Shown here in pieces: positions 1-13,326 of a stretch of DNA of 64,000 nucleotides; within the stretch, counting starts at the first letter, position 1; every line of letters begins with the position of its first letter. The notes beneath the pieces are model-generated. The model was not told where the DNA came from. It saw only the letters and a list, made by a program, of their open reading frames with translations, and ran no database searches. The DNA comes from Lates calcarifer (Eukaryota; Chordata; Actinopteri; Centropomidae). A program made the position numbers and the translations under genes. The stretch spans positions 16,060,307 through 16,124,306 of the forward strand of contig NC_066845.1 of assembly GCF_001640805.2 (NCBI RefSeq), given 5' to 3'.

Positions 1-2448
1 ACATCAGTGCAGTGCCACTCACTGCAACCCTTTTTTTTTTTTTGTTTATCTGTAATCTCATACAGGAGAATTACTGTACACTAGATGCCTCTTGAAACAA
101 CTGGGGGCCAGAATATGATTTGATTCTGAATTGAAAAAATAACTGCAAAAATGGTCTGCTAAAGTATCCTGTCCTGTACATATTGTCTCTCTCACAATTT
201 TATTTTCTCACAATAAAATATTAGTTTTAAATGAAGACTAAATGGATCATGCATCCCACACAGTAGTCAGACAGTTTATCCTTTTAAAATATACTTGTTA
301 ACAGATGCAATATGATGTTACATGAATGTACTGCAAATATAAAATATAAAGTGTAAAGTTTATTTTTTATGGTACTGGTGCACATCAGATCTTTCTCATA
401 CATCCACAGTGACCAATCAAAATGAGCGTGCTATCATCACGTATTATTTGCAAGATAATACGTCTGCCTTCATGGTTTCTGCAGCAGTGTAGAAGAGCAA
501 AATCGACAGCAGTTTTTACAGTGCAGGATGACAGGCGACTTATTTAGCCATGTCTTGAGAACATGAGCTGAACAATTATTAAAAACAATAAATAAATAAA
601 ACAATGTTCACAGAGGGTTGTGTTTCTGGACCAGAAATGCACAATTAGCTTTCCACTGGTGCTTTTGAACATGCTCATCTCGATGACATGGACAAGAAGA
701 GCACCGGACAGCAAATATTTACTGTCTCCTCCTCCTGCACATTTCATTTTGGGCATGTTTAAAGATAGGACCTAATTTATGATGCATTTAAAAAGAGGGA
801 ATGTAGAGCGGAGTTGCATGCTCTGTTGAATAAAACCACAGCAGCTGCAGGATATAGAAAAAGAATCAGTCAATGCCATTAGTTCATTTATAATACAGAG
901 ATTAATAATCTGCAGGGTTTTCAGGACAGATCAGACAATACACATCTACTCACATGTAAGATAACCTAATTCTGAAGTGTGAAAGGTTTTAAAGTTGACA
1001 GCCCAGCACATGAAGAGGCTAGTTGGATCAGTTGTTGGAACTCTTGAATGGTATTCATAGTGATGGGGACAGTATTCATGGGATATGGTCCCTACCTAGA
1101 CCTGCACATCATCTGCTCCTCAGGGGATTCAGCGAGGGTCCTGCCTGTAAATAAGAATCCATGATAGAGGGGCAGCGGGCGTGAAGCATGAGATTGGAAA
1201 CCAAAGGCATCACACTGGGCTGTTGGATCTTAGTGATGTTTAGCAACACATAACTCTACACATAGACACTGTATTTGGCATGAGCTAGTACACACTCATG
1301 CACACAGGGGCAGCCATGCATGTGAGCACTCTCTCTTACACTGCATTATAGTGTGGCCCCCCTCTTTCATGTATAATATATGTATGTGTAATGTCTTTAA
1401 AATTAGCCCACAATAATCTAAGCCTGCTCTTGCAACGAGTTGTTGATTCAAACAGGGAATATGTTGGGAATGAGAAGTGCACAGACAACACAGCATAGAT
1501 CCACTCTCATTATTCCAACTGAGTTCCATTTTAATCTCTCTCAGAACATCCACGTTTGCTCCTCCCGTGCCCAACGCAGCAGTGCTGGCCAAGATGCCAG
1601 CTGTGTTTCAGGGCTAAAATGTGTTTTAAGAGCTGCTGCAGGATGGTAATGTGTTGTGCAACCTGCCAGCCCATGAGCATCCTGAGGCAAATGGGAGAAG
1701 CAGTGGTTAAAAAGCAGGCTTTTTTGGGCTAGAGCCAGGGAGTAATCTACCACATAAAGGCATGGCATAACCGGGGGCTATCATATGGGATATGCTTCCC
1801 AAAAGGCACCAATTTTTTTTTTTTAGGAGACCTCCCATTATTTGGTGCCAGTGGATTTTGGCACTGAAAGCCTCTTTTAGTCAATTGACATTTAAAATTA
1901 AAAAGCACTTTACACAGCCATGTCAAGTAAATTAGCAAACAATAGATTCATTTGTTAGTGATGTTGAAAGCATCACACAAAATCACAGTGGAACACTTAC
2001 AGTGAACAGGAAATGGAGACTGACCTCAAAGACAAGACTGGGATGTGCTCCGTTTCACACATCCACCTATTGGTTTGAAAAATATACCAATTCCCTGCTT
2101 GAAAAGCCTTTCATTTTGGCAATTTGTTATGTCAAATAAGTTTGCTGGGTAAACTGGACTTGGGTACAGAAGCCCTGTGATGAATAGTATCCATTAAGCT
2201 GGAATCTTACAAACCTTAAAGTGAAAACATACCTAAAACAAGAGCATCATTAGGAAAATGAGCAAAGACCTGAACCTGGAGTGTTTCTGAGCAGAGATGA
2301 ATGATGGCATCACACCCCAGTCCATTATAGACTCTATTTATACACAGGGACACAGAGGAGCAACACTAGTTAGAGGCTTCTCTCCAATTAGGTTATTACT
2401 GGTCTGGGAGCCTTCCTACTCAAGGAAATTTCAGAATAGAAATTGTGT
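1..2448. other. Intergenic DNA, no gene seen
   Basis: This AT-rich stretch far upstream of pbx3 contains only short open frames with no recognisable protein similarity and no splice-consistent exon. A T-run sits at 31-43. I see no recognisable repeat family, RNA gene or strong regulatory cluster here. Confidence 0.7.
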
Positions 2449-2546
2449 CTTTAATCAAGCATAAGGAAATCTGTCATGGAATAGTTCTCATTCCTTGCTG
2501 TTAAATATAACTTGTATTCGAGTTATTTCCTTATGCTTTGTTTAAT
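2449..2546. repeat. Inverted repeat, 14-bp perfect arms
   Basis: The word AAGCATAAGGAAAT (2457-2470) recurs as its exact reverse complement at 2525-2538, separated by 54 bases. With a one-base offset the similarity runs a few bases further outward (TTAATCAA against TTAAACAAA). This could form a long-loop hairpin and may be the remnant of a small foldback transposon. No flanking target-site duplication was identified. Confidence 0.75.
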
Positions 2547-4130
2547 TTTGCTTTGTGAATTTACCTATTTCAAGTACAGGAAGAAATATCAAAAATATGT
2601 TTCTACTGAAAACATAATATGTATGCATTAATTATTTGCTTTATAATTAGTCACAAAAGTCATTGTTGGAGGGTATTTGTAACAATAAAATCATCATGAG
2701 ATTAATATGGTGATTCCACATTCCACACCACCAACAGTTTTTTGTCCAGTGCCAATATGCTTTTGCTGATGCAGGAGGCCGTGTGCTCTTAGTGGGGAGA
2801 CTTTCAACGGTCTGCTATGACCTGCAAGATGAGGGTCAGGTGACACTAGAAGGTCTGCTTTTCACTAGCCTTAGTTTCCCTACTTTCACTACATTACAAG
2901 GAGTTAATCTGGGAAAAAGCAGCTAACCCTGAAAAAATTGTAAAACTCTACAGCAAAGGGAAAGGCAACAACAACAAAAGACAATCTGAGGGAAACATAC
3001 AGAATAAAGACAACTTCCTTTCAAAATAAAATATGGGATTCATACAAATTCTAGTTCAGTGGAATCAGATTTTGAATGTCGTAGAAAGACAAGAGCCTTA
3101 ATATGATAAATTTAAAAGAATGTCAGTTCCTACTGAAATATCTGTGTATATATTGTAACATTTTTTAAAAAAGCATAAAAAATATCAGACACACAGCTAG
3201 CGTGGTCTATATAACATAACATTGTAATAATAGCTTGCAGAGTCTGCATTAAACATGCTAGCGGCTTAGCTTATTAGCAGTGGCGCTAGCTCAGCTACCC
3301 ACATCCACCACGTGCCCGGGAGGTCGTAGTGGTCCCTCAAGAGCCTCCTTTATGTGTTGAGGCAGAAAGTGAGAATGTGGAGGTCAGGGTGTTGGATGGA
3401 TGTGTTGAAACACATCTTGTTATAAAACTCCATTTTTAAATCATGATCTTTCCCTAACCTTAGCCATACTGTGATTTCTTTGTGCAGATATTGTTGAAAG
3501 CAGACTTGTTCAAAACCATTATCACTGATGATAAACCGGGGTTTTTCAGACTGCAAATGTAAATCCATTCATGAACTGGTAACAGACTGAATCAATAATG
3601 TGTCTGATTGGTGATCAGTAAATTGGACATTAATCTATATGAAAATATCAACTTAGTCTTTCTTCTGACAGGTTAGGGTGAAGGTCAAGAGCATCAATGT
3701 GTTGCCAATAAAACTTAGATATAATGTGAGGTGTAGGGTGGCCCCCTGCACACAGCCTGAGTGACAGGTCAGTATACACCCCTGGAATTCCCCTCTACCC
3801 CTCCCTGTCACAGGACACGGTAGCCTCACTTGAAGTCGAGCGAGGAATAAAGGATTACCTTCTGTATTTTTTCATTAGACTTTTCTTTTGTTACTGAATA
3901 CATAAATCCATTGTGGCAAGATGCAATATGTATCATGGCGCTCCACCTGCGGACGTCTCATAATGGCTGCCATGTCCCTCCAGTCAGGGATGATAAGTGA
4001 ACCCCCTGTGAATGTTAATGATAGTGATCATTCTGAACCAGCCCGCCTCTCCGTCTTCGCTCACAGCCCGAGTGTCACACACAGGGTGGCAAGGTTCAAG
4101 GGACTAAAATGAAAACAAACACTCAAGGAG
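2547..4130. other. Intergenic DNA, no gene seen
   Basis: No supported gene. Around 3255-3300 the sequence is rich in GCTAG/TTAGC words, which often occur in old fish repeats, but I could not assign a family. A moderately GC-rich patch at 3730-3870 has no identifiable function. Confidence 0.65.
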
Positions 4131-4187
4131 ATATATAAATAAATAAAGACGGAAATGAATGAATGAGGGACTGAATGAATGAATGCA
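4131..4187. repeat. Degenerate (ATAA)n/(GAAT)n tetranucleotide tract
   Basis: Imperfect runs of AATA and then GAAT/TGAA units are visible, interrupted by single substitutions. It is a simple repeat with no coding content. Confidence 0.7.
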
Positions 4188-6776
4188 CAAAGCCGCACCT
4201 GAGAGAAACATACAGTAGTGTGGATGCACAGACTTACAGGATTACTTTAACTCAGAAATTTGCAATTCCTGGCAGTATTTTGTTCCATAGGGTTGATTAA
4301 TTATTGTGTCATTTAATGCAAAAGTCTGTGCTGCTGTAATATTTTTTATGCACCAGGACTTATTTCATTATTTACAAGGCCGGTAAACACTGGGGAGCAG
4401 GTGGGTTCAAACAGATGTGGCTGTTTACATGACCGCAATAGTCTGGGCTTCATATCTGGTCATTGCTCGTAAATAGCTTTGACAACATGCACACTTGCAG
4501 GGCCAGACAAAGGCTTGACTCAGCTAATCAAAACTGACAATACTGAAATCACAATGAGCCTTTTTCTATCAAGTGCTATGAGTCAAATGGGAGATGAGCT
4601 TAAGTATCCCAATAATCTTGAACAGCACCCGTACAATGCAGATAACCTGCAGAAGTGGGACGATTCTGCTGCCCGTTAACAACACAAAAACGAAAACCAT
4701 GTGCGCCTTGAACCCGATTTAATCACATTTTCCTCCACAGCCTATACTCTCTGTAACTTTCTCAGCTGTATCTGTCTCCTTCAGCGCCCGGTGGATTGTT
4801 TTGACCAACACAGCAGCCTCTCCAAGCAACACACCCAGCTCAAGTAACAGGCAGGGGAGAAAGCAAACACAGAGTCCATGCCAGCTCATCCCCCTCTCTA
4901 CATCTCACCGCTTCCTCCTTGTCTAACTTTGCCAAAGTCCTTGGAACTTGCCAAATCCGGTCATGCCTGCTTAGCTTGCTGGACTGATTGTGCCAGAAAA
5001 GAAAATAAGACACAGATGTATACAAACTCTTGGTGGTGCCAGTGGAGAGACAGCTAATGGCTTCATCTCGACCCTCCCATTGTAGCCGGGCACAGGTGGG
5101 GATAATTAGAGATCTCTCTCTGCTCAAAGTCGATTTTTTTTTTTCCAGTTGTGACAACTGAAAGGAGACTAGGACGCTAGGCTGCACCCCTCCCATCATC
5201 AACCTCCTTATCCATTGAAGCCTTGCTTGGTTGGAACAACAAAACATCACCCACAGAGCTTCTCCTTTATAATCAGTGACACCAATGGACCCTGCCCACC
5301 AGTGGTTTGTGTTGGCAACAATAGAGGAAACTAAGAGTTTTCTAAATAGACACCAAGAAACATCCCACTGGAAAAAAAAGGCGCCATGGCAGACCTTCTC
5401 TTGTCAGGCCAGGCTGTGTCATAGCAGTGGAAGAAGCACAGCAAAACCACAGGCAGAGGTACTCAGGGAGTGTTTCCTAGCCAAGACTAATCTACTGCTC
5501 AAAACAGCTCAAGCTTAGAAGACATAAAAAGTAAAAAAAAAAAAATAAAATAAAAATAATAATTCAAGAAGTATAATGCTTTTCAGCCTCATGAAACTGA
5601 ATACCTTCAAGTGCACCACAAAAAGCAGTTTCTCAATCCAGATTGCTGCCTCATTTAATAATTTATGTTCCTGAACTCCAGATGTTTGAATGAGCTCCAG
5701 TGTGTGACCTCTGTCCTCTCTCTGGGAGACTTGTAATGAAATAATCCCGCATGAGCAATTCCTGATGCAAAAGTGGAGTACCATCATGTAGCCAGTGTGC
5801 TTCAAAAGGCTCGAAAAGCCCTTTTTCCTCTGTTAGCCTGAATGACAGCAGAGAGACATGTGTCTTCAGATGAGAGGAGGCGAGTCTCATTACGCCGTAT
5901 TTGGTTGACACTGAGTGATTCAAGTGTTCCTGGACAATTCAGACACACTGATATAAAACACATTAAATGTCTTTCACAGCGCTTTACCTGACACTGTTCA
6001 TCTACACTCATCTGTTATCCCTGACGAGCCGGCTTTTGTCGCTGCTTCAAGTCTGGGATCAGGACTGTGGTGAGGAGTGAGTAAAAAGGAGCTGTAATGA
6101 AATACACAGAAATAAAGAAATATATATAAAAAATCTGAACTTGAGATCTTAAGATGTGAAATATCAGATCCACCTTTGAATTTTGGTTTTCAAGGAGGAT
6201 TTTTTACTTTTATGATTTTCAAAGATAAATCATCATTTGACTGATAAACATAACACTATAATGCCAAATTTGAAATATACAGCAGGTACAAGTGGCTGTA
6301 CACTTTAGTCAAACTTGACAGACCACATGCAGATAAAATCACACACACTGGAAACTTAGCTGACACATATGGATGTCTGACAAAGTAAACTCTCCCAAAA
6401 ATGATATTCCAGTAATCATACATGACACACCATAATATTATTTTGACATCCTACATTGCTGAAAAAAAAAGCACAGCAACACAGACAGGCATGTGTATGA
6501 TGTACAGTTTCTCGAGGAGTGACAGGCATAGAGACAAGATGACACAGTGAACTGAGCAACCTGAAAGACAATCACTCTGACAATGAGGATTTGCAGCTCA
6601 GTCAGGATAAAGAGGAAGCTCCACCTTCTCTATACAAGCTCAACTCAGAGAATTAAAATGCAGCTCACCATATCAAAAGTATTGCCTTGTTAATTAGCAA
6701 TAATTTTAGTATCTTATACTATGTGACCATATAGTACAATCACAAAAAAGCATTCTTGAAGTAAAAATCTTAACTT
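4188..6776. other. Intergenic DNA, no gene seen
   Basis: Mostly unremarkable AT-rich DNA. An A-rich low-complexity tract lies at 5524-5565. The longest open frames here lack any recognisable motif or splice context and are treated as chance. Confidence 0.65.
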
Positions 6777-6801
6777 CTCACAAGAATGGCATTCTTGTGA
6801 G
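6777..6801. repeat. Perfect 12-bp palindrome with 1-base centre
   Basis: CTCACAAGAATG (6777-6788) is followed by a single G (6789) and then its exact reverse complement CATTCTTGTGAG (6790-6801). A related word, CATTCTTGAAG, occurs about 40 bases upstream. This may be a hairpin or a dimeric protein-binding site; no function is assigned. Confidence 0.85.
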
Positions 6802-7606
6802 TCAAAGCAAGTAATACCTCATTAGACACTTACATTTGAAGTGAAGGTTTGTCACTTTGTCAGACAAGGAATATTCTCTGAAGCCAACAAACCGAAGTCA
6901 ACACCCGGAACCGACACTTGTAAGTCCGCAGTCAGAAACTGTTAGCCTACATTCCTCCTCTTTGACACCAAGGCGTTGATCCTCATTCTTGCTGCAAAGA
7001 CTTTGAGGTGAGTGTGAGGCAAGGATAGAGATACGGTGGAGGCGGTGATAGGGCAGGTGAGCGGAGAGGATGCCAAACCCAGTGGTCAGCCGGGTAACAG
7101 AGAGAGGGCGGCTGTCACATCCTGCTGACTTAGCCAAGACAGATGAGACAATCAGTAACCCAAGGCCTGGACAGCTCTTCAACCCTGCCCGCATCCGGTG
7201 TTTGAGGGCAGCTTTCCACAACATCAACAAGCTGAACTCACCTTTCCCTTTGCTGCAGCATGGAGGTGAGGCCACCAGTCGGGAATGTTCTCGAATTCTT
7301 GCAATGTTAAAAGATATGTGATGCACTATGTTGGTAATGCTGATGCTAATTCTTAAGGCTGCATAAATACATTTTTAAAATAATTTCAGTGGAACAAATG
7401 ATTGTATGTAATGTAAAAAGGAGATGAAAAAAAACAACAAACGCACAAAAACTTGTCATTATCCTCCAAGTTCCTCTCAGCCCCATGGAGAGTTTAAATA
7501 CCTTTTAGCATTATTAGAATTCTTTAGCACTTGCAATGTTTTGGTTTACTGGCATGTGACTTTACTGTTTTGGTTGGCTCTTACCACTCTCATCAACCTT
7601 GTTTCC
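6802..7606. other. Intergenic DNA, no gene seen
   Basis: A base-balanced, low-repeat patch at about 6900-7320 is open in two frames, but neither translation resembles a known protein. It could be noncoding conserved sequence; otherwise nothing is seen. Confidence 0.55.
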
Positions 7607-7790
7607 AAAGGTGGCTGTTTTCACCAAAAAAAGCTCTGATAAACACACGGAATGCTACTTGCTCAGTGCCAATAGAATTTAGCTGCTGAAGAGCCAAATA
7701 TTTTTCTCTGGAGTTGGTGGAGACCAAAAACAGAGATGATAGGGAGTGAATATTGGACTTACATTCAGGTGGCCAGAAACATGATTCCAA
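7607..7790. mobile_element. Degenerate fish interspersed repeat, family B, copy 1
   Basis: The segment shares ordered words with 22345-22610 in the same orientation: GGTGGCTGTTTTCACC near the start, then a GTGG-AG--AAAACAGAG stretch, then ACTTACATTCA followed by an AGGT-GC--GAAACA stretch. From memory this matches an abundant teleost nonautonomous repeat; the class is not certain. It has no coding capacity and is heavily mutated, so it is old. Confidence 0.65.
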
Positions 7791-8383
7791 ATTTATAAAT
7801 AGGCAACTGTTTACAATGATGATATGTCAGTATTGGGTTTACAGCTTGTTCACCAGCCACCAAGAGGGAAAAAAAACAAAAATCAAAAAATGCAGCTTTA
7901 ATGTAGTTTATTAAAGTGTTTTTGTTTTGGTCTTTTAACCACTTCCATCACTTAAACCTTATAGCCTTTGTGAAATAAACAGTGTCTAAAAAACTGTCTT
8001 TCACTGCATTATGAAATATGTTAAATGTCTTATACAGAATATCTTGAGTTCCATGCCCAATACTAATAGCAACATGTAAACCTCATGGGCCAGAGTAAAA
8101 CTATTGTAAGCTAAGGGGTTTGTGGGAAATGTGGTCTTAATTTTGATTAACACTAACATCAGTAAAGGTGGTGGGAGGCAAGGGCAACCAATCATCTGGA
8201 CCATTGTCTCATTTGCTTGTGATAATTATACCGAGGTGTCACACTTAATTTGACAATGACATGTTGATGTTTAAAAACACAACATGTTGCACCTTTAAGC
8301 TGTGATTCACATATTTTGCTGAGCACTTACTGGATATTCAGCATTACTGCAGCTAATGATGACCTTACTATGTCCCAAATTTA

Positions 8384-8449
<66 letters not shown>

Positions 8450-9924
8450 AAAAATTTCCTAAAGACCATGCTGGACCCCAGGCCAGCTTCCAGCCTCTCT
8501 CCTAATTGCATTGATTTTTAGCACAGTAAATCTAGCTGTGTCACAATCTGCACTCCCCAGGCATGATGTACTGCTCCAACGCCAGCCTGCACGTCTGCTC
8601 CCAAATTTGCTGGCTTAAAATTTGAACTGTAATGGCGTGATTAATGGTTAAATTAATTAATTGCTAAATGTATGCTAATTGTTTAATTGGTTGCCTGATC
8701 TATATAAGATCATTTATAAATTAAATGAGTTGATTTACAAAGTTTATTGATTAAATGTGACAATGAGTTATATGGCTGACTACCTGATTTGCAATTTTCC
8801 CAATTAAATTCACAAAGCTCTTGAAAGTGTGGTTTTGCAAAGTGTGTCCTATCCAAGTGATCTATACCAGAGCTGACACTGCTGTACTTATTTATGAAAT
8901 CAGACAGCTGATAATGATGCATTAATATTAATGCAAACTGTAAATTTTCATATTGCTCTGCAGAAACCAATCCAAGAACATTTGTCATTGTAAATCCGTC
9001 TATTTTTCACATTTTTAATGCAAATTAAAATGGAAGTCCTCGGTAAGGTCAAGTATCTGGGAGGAATCTGATTTTTTGGTGCCATGAGCTACAAGTGAAT
9101 TATCTTGGGGAGACATGTGAAGGACAATTTTAAAGAAACATTCATGAATAAGCTGAAAAACTCTTATTTGGTGCAAAAAGTGTCATACTAAGAAAATATA
9201 CATATCCCTGTATTGTAGCACAATTTCTTAAAGACCTTAAAGGAATGGTTTGGCATCTCTAGCACATATTATTAGTAGTATAGTATTATGATAAGTGTGA
9301 TTCCCAAAGTATCTTACTATTAAACACAAATGCAATGAAATACACCAAATCATTTTAAACAAATTCAGTGTTCTAATCTGTGTTGATATTTGTTTACAAG
9401 ACTCCACAATGATGTACGTTTTCCCGGCTTTGAGATACAATATAGATAAGCTCTGAGAGTGTTTAGTTCCTCACAATAAAAAAAAAATCCAAAAAAAAAA
9501 AAAAAAAAAATCCACATAAACAATCACCTGTAGTCCAGTGCGATGACACTATGCTACACTCTGCTTCCTGTCTGTGAATTACCATTTTTGTTGTTTCTCC
9601 CCTGGAGGCTGGAGAACATGCAGGGATGTGGTGAAATATGGCATTACGACAACCAATACAACTGCCCCTTTGGATGTGACAGTGGGGGGTCGTGTGTATA
9701 TAGCAACTTCTGTATCTTTTCCAAGATCATTCGTGAACCACTGACCTCTAGCTCAGTGTTACACATCCCATATACATCCCCTTATTATAGTAAAATCAAC
9801 TGTAGTTCACAGCAGTGGTTGGTATACATGATGAATGAAATATACAACAGGTGTCAGAATGTAGACTCTGTGTTGATGTGAGCACTTTGCCTATAAATCA
9901 CATTTTACTTTTTCACTCATAAGC
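7791..9924. other. Intergenic DNA with simple repeats
   Basis: No gene is supported. The stretch contains the (GT)29 microsatellite listed separately and an A-rich tract at 9478-9510. A consensus POU octamer word, ATGCAAAT, is at 9018-9025, but the number of such words in the window is close to chance. A 112-codon open frame at 9543-9881 shows no recognisable domain. Confidence 0.6.
8391..8448. repeat. (GT)29 microsatellite
   Basis: An uninterrupted run of 29 GT units, likely length-polymorphic. Long alternating purine-pyrimidine tracts of this kind can adopt Z-DNA. Confidence 0.98.
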
Positions 9925-10116
9925 AGTGTATAAACAATATGCTTCACAACACCAATGTTGCACATATAAGGATATTTTCAAGTGTTTATTAATGTATTTA
10001 TGAACTACTGTGCATTCATTCATTATGTGTATAATTTATATGATTCAATTATATATAATATCCAATTTAGTTATTAAAATTATTGATTAAATACTTAATA
10101 ATAATAATTCAGTTTG

Positions 10117-10198
<82 letters not shown>

Positions 10199-10690
10199 AA
10201 CAAGTACTTACATCTTCATGAATACTCTTTCTCCACTGTTATGACAACTGCAAAGCTGAAAGCTCCAGAAGAACTCTAGTAAGTGAACCTTGAGTTAGGA
10301 ATTTTTTTTTTTTTCATCAGATGTCAGTCACACTGCTTCCACAGTCTGTCAGAAAGAGAAGGTGAAGGTGGGCTAAAACCCCAAAAGAACACTATGGCAC
10401 AAGAAGCAAGACTTTGAGAGTACAGGTACAGCACACACTAACAAACAAACTCAGACACACGCTAGACGTTGTGGTCTAATATGAGCTGCGGAGATAACTA
10501 GCTGTTTAAGTTTTTGGTTGAGTGTTTAACTTTGAAGTTCAACACATTTATAAATAGTTTCTATAGTTTTGTATACACTGATGATATGGATGCCTCATAT
10601 GAGAAGTTATAATTGTTCATAAATACATTAGTAAACACTTCAAATGTCTTTACGTCCTATTTACAACCACATTTTTGTGTGTAAGTGTTG
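9925..10690. mobile_element. Candidate foldback/MITE-like element containing a long (TA) tract
   Basis: Two 26-base arms, 9980-10005 and 10615-10640, are reverse complements with 25 of 26 matches (AAGTGTTTATTAATG... against ...AATACATTAGTAAAC). The interior holds an uninterrupted (TA) tract. The right side, including GAGAAGTTATAATT and then TTTACAACCACATT, resembles 49560-49640 in intron 2 (GAGAAGTTACAATT, TTTATAACCACATT). That suggests one dispersed, nonautonomous repeat family. Boundaries are approximate and no transposase is encoded. Confidence 0.6.
10118..10195. repeat. (TA)39 microsatellite
   Basis: An uninterrupted run of 39 TA units inside the inverted-repeat element. It is prone to cruciform formation and to length change. 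Confidence 0.98.
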
Positions 10691-13228
10691 ATATACTGTG
10701 CATAAAGGGAAATCATTGGAACAAACTGAAGTGCTGTAGCAGTGAATGTTGTTTTTTGTTTTTGATAATATTCATGGGTCTGTACCCTTCTACTACTCTT
10801 CTTGCAAAAAAGAAGTGGCAGAAACCCCAAATAAGCAAAAACAATCTGCTGATAGCCCCTCTGAGAGTAAATCTGTGTACTCAGAAGCAACAGTGTGCAT
10901 CATTTTTTAAATTATGCTCTTAAGTAATATAGGAAACAGATCTAAGGCATGATAAGATAAAGAGTAGCTGTCAGTGTTTTAGTAATGGGCTTCCCCACTT
11001 GAAGTCAAGCTAAAGCCAGTAAATGACAGACACATCATATTTTTTGCTAATGTGCACATGTGTAAATATTTTAAATAAATACTGCAGGTAATAAATAAAT
11101 TGGTGGTCCAATCCAGCTGGCTAAGCTCAGCACTAGATTGATGGCATGAGTAATTTACAGTATTGAGCTACAGCAAAACACTCTCAAATAAATAAATGGA
11201 CTGTGTGTGTGTCTGCCACAGTGTACAGGGCAGCCACTGTCTGTCCTGCTGCTGTGGATCTGGATGGGCGACAGAGGCAAAGTTTGCCAATGGGCTGCAG
11301 AGATGGAGCGATGGAGGCCAAAGCTGAAAGCACTGAGAAGGCCTCACAGACCTAAATGATTTGTGCTGTTCTCATTTGCAATAATCCACTATTCAGGCAT
11401 TACAAGCACAATTATGTCATCCAAAGCCAGTTGTTCTACACACTCAATGAAATGCAATAATTTCTTAATATACTGCACTTGAACAAATGTCATTAACTTC
11501 ATCCTCCATATTCATAGTTATCAAAGCTGTGGCACTCTCACACTCAAGCTGGCAGGAAAACCAAAGATGATAAAGAAAAACACATGCTCAAAGAGAGAGA
11601 GACAGACTGTGGTGACCAGTTTGGCCAATTTGCTGGGATCCATGGCCAAAACCTGCATGTACTGTATAAAGCACACAAAAATGTCCTTTTGTCTGGACAA
11701 ACACTGGAAGTCTTTTTCGTGCAAACAGATGAATTCCAAAAATGAAATCCAGGTTTTCACTGAATTCACAACTGCCAAGAATCCTACCTTTCAGACACAT
11801 TCATCTTCTTCTTTGTCTTGTCTCTCACCGTCTGTTTATTCTGGCATTCATCAGCGCCATTACTGCCATGCCCGTCAGATCTCTTCGAGGGAAATGAAAA
11901 ACAGCAGTCATTTTAAGGTGCAGGCTAAAGGTTAGTTCATGTAGAGGGAGTCTGGCACGTCATTCCTTGTGTGCGTCTCTTCTGTGCTGGTGTATTCTGT
12001 ATTGCATTGTGCATGCCACTACAAAAGTGCAACAAAAAAGTTCAGAAAATTATTCTGGATTTGGTGTCTGGGTTTTAAAAAAGGTCACCAAAACTGCACC
12101 AACAGCACTAGCAGACCTACTGGGATCTGTTTTTTTGGACATACTAAGGCTTGAAGGCTGTTCAAGTTCATGAAGGTAAAATTTTCTACCTCAGCAAAAG
12201 TGTCGTCCACTTTGTATTTGGCACTTTTGAAGTGATTTACCTTTGGAAAAATCTTTCCATGTGAGAAATTCATTTTTTCTGTCTCAGATGCCTCATTCGA
12301 TTATATCCATTCCTGCAAGTAAATGCAGAGCAATTAGCTCTGATAAATTCTCCAAAAGGCCACAATGGCAATAAAACAGGAATGATTGCACAGGTGGCAA
12401 ACATTGCCTTGTCTTCATGAGAGGAATGCATGCTTGCTAATGTTGATGGTGTTGGTCCAGAGGTTACATGGGTAGCTTGTGGTGAATTTTTTTCTTTTTT
12501 ATATTTTTTTTCTTTTTAGCTTTTTGTAGTTCCTTGGAGGTGATGAATGGCAATGGGTATAGTGCCAGTAGCGATGTCTCTAGAAGTAGCTTATTCTGTG
12601 CTGCCAAGCATGATTTATGACAAGGAAAGGGAGGGGGGGAATCTCTGACTTCACCATTTGCCCTCCTGCACTTTTCCGTAACGTCCAAGAGGAGTTTGGG
12701 GGTATTGGATTGACACAGCAACTGCACACATCTGGTTTGGAGATATAGCCAGGGCCTTTTTCAAGCCAAAAAACATTTGAGGGGAATAGGTGGAAATGGG
12801 AAAATGGAAATATGATGTGGCAAAAGAGGGAAAAGTATCCATGACAAAGATTATTATTGCTTTTTTTAAAGGTCTCACATTGTTGGCTTATAAGAGTTTG
12901 TTGTCAAGTTTGAGCTCAGAATAAGAATAATGTGCCTGTGGGTATTTTCAAATAGATGTAGATCAGGGAGAGGATATATCTTCTAAGCATATGTTCTCAC
13001 ACACAGAAATACTGGCTGCTGACTGGTGGATATTACCAGCAACCAACCCTGATTCAAATAACACAGCACTGCTGAGTGCAGGTTTTCTGTAGGGTGTGTC
13101 AGTTGAATTATAACTGCGACCTGACTGAAGGAAAGATTTAAGCCACTTTTTGATTTTTTAGATGGAAATCATGTCAAAATGTGAAGCATTTATGGAAACA
13201 GGAGCAAATCTAAATCATTATTACTGAC
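10691..13228. other. Intergenic DNA, no gene seen
   Basis: No protein-coding exon or RNA gene is recognisable. The base-balanced section 11230-11420 and the region around 11520-11940 have open frames on both strands, but without homology or splice support. Low-complexity T-rich sequence lies at 12487-12520. Confidence 0.6.
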
Positions 13229-13326
13229 TGTGCTGTAAATACTTTTACTCTTGATAAGTACATTTCGCTAATAATTCTCAATACAGCACTTTTACTTATA
13301 ATGGAATATTTTCACATTGTGGAATG
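13229..13326 (-). mobile_element. Degenerate teleost repeat, family C fragment
   Basis: Words such as AATACTTTTACT, TAAGTACATTT and CACTTTTACTT, then TAATGGAATATTTTCACATT, occur in the same order in 27510-27620. They match from memory a very common teleost nonautonomous DNA repeat built on TACTTTTACTT motifs. Orientation is given relative to the copy at 17606-17900. The fragment has no coding capacity. Confidence 0.7.

Noticed and set aside
4840..5250. 136-codon open frame on the minus strand
   Set aside because: No recognisable motif or splice context; AT-rich intergenic DNA of this size is expected to yield such frames.
7070..7321. 83-codon open frame in base-balanced DNA
   Set aside because: The opposite strand is open as well and neither translation resembles a known protein; more likely noncoding.
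9543..9881. 112-codon Cys-rich open frame
   Set aside because: Considered as a secreted domain fragment, but the cysteine spacing fits no family I know and no exon boundaries are convincing.
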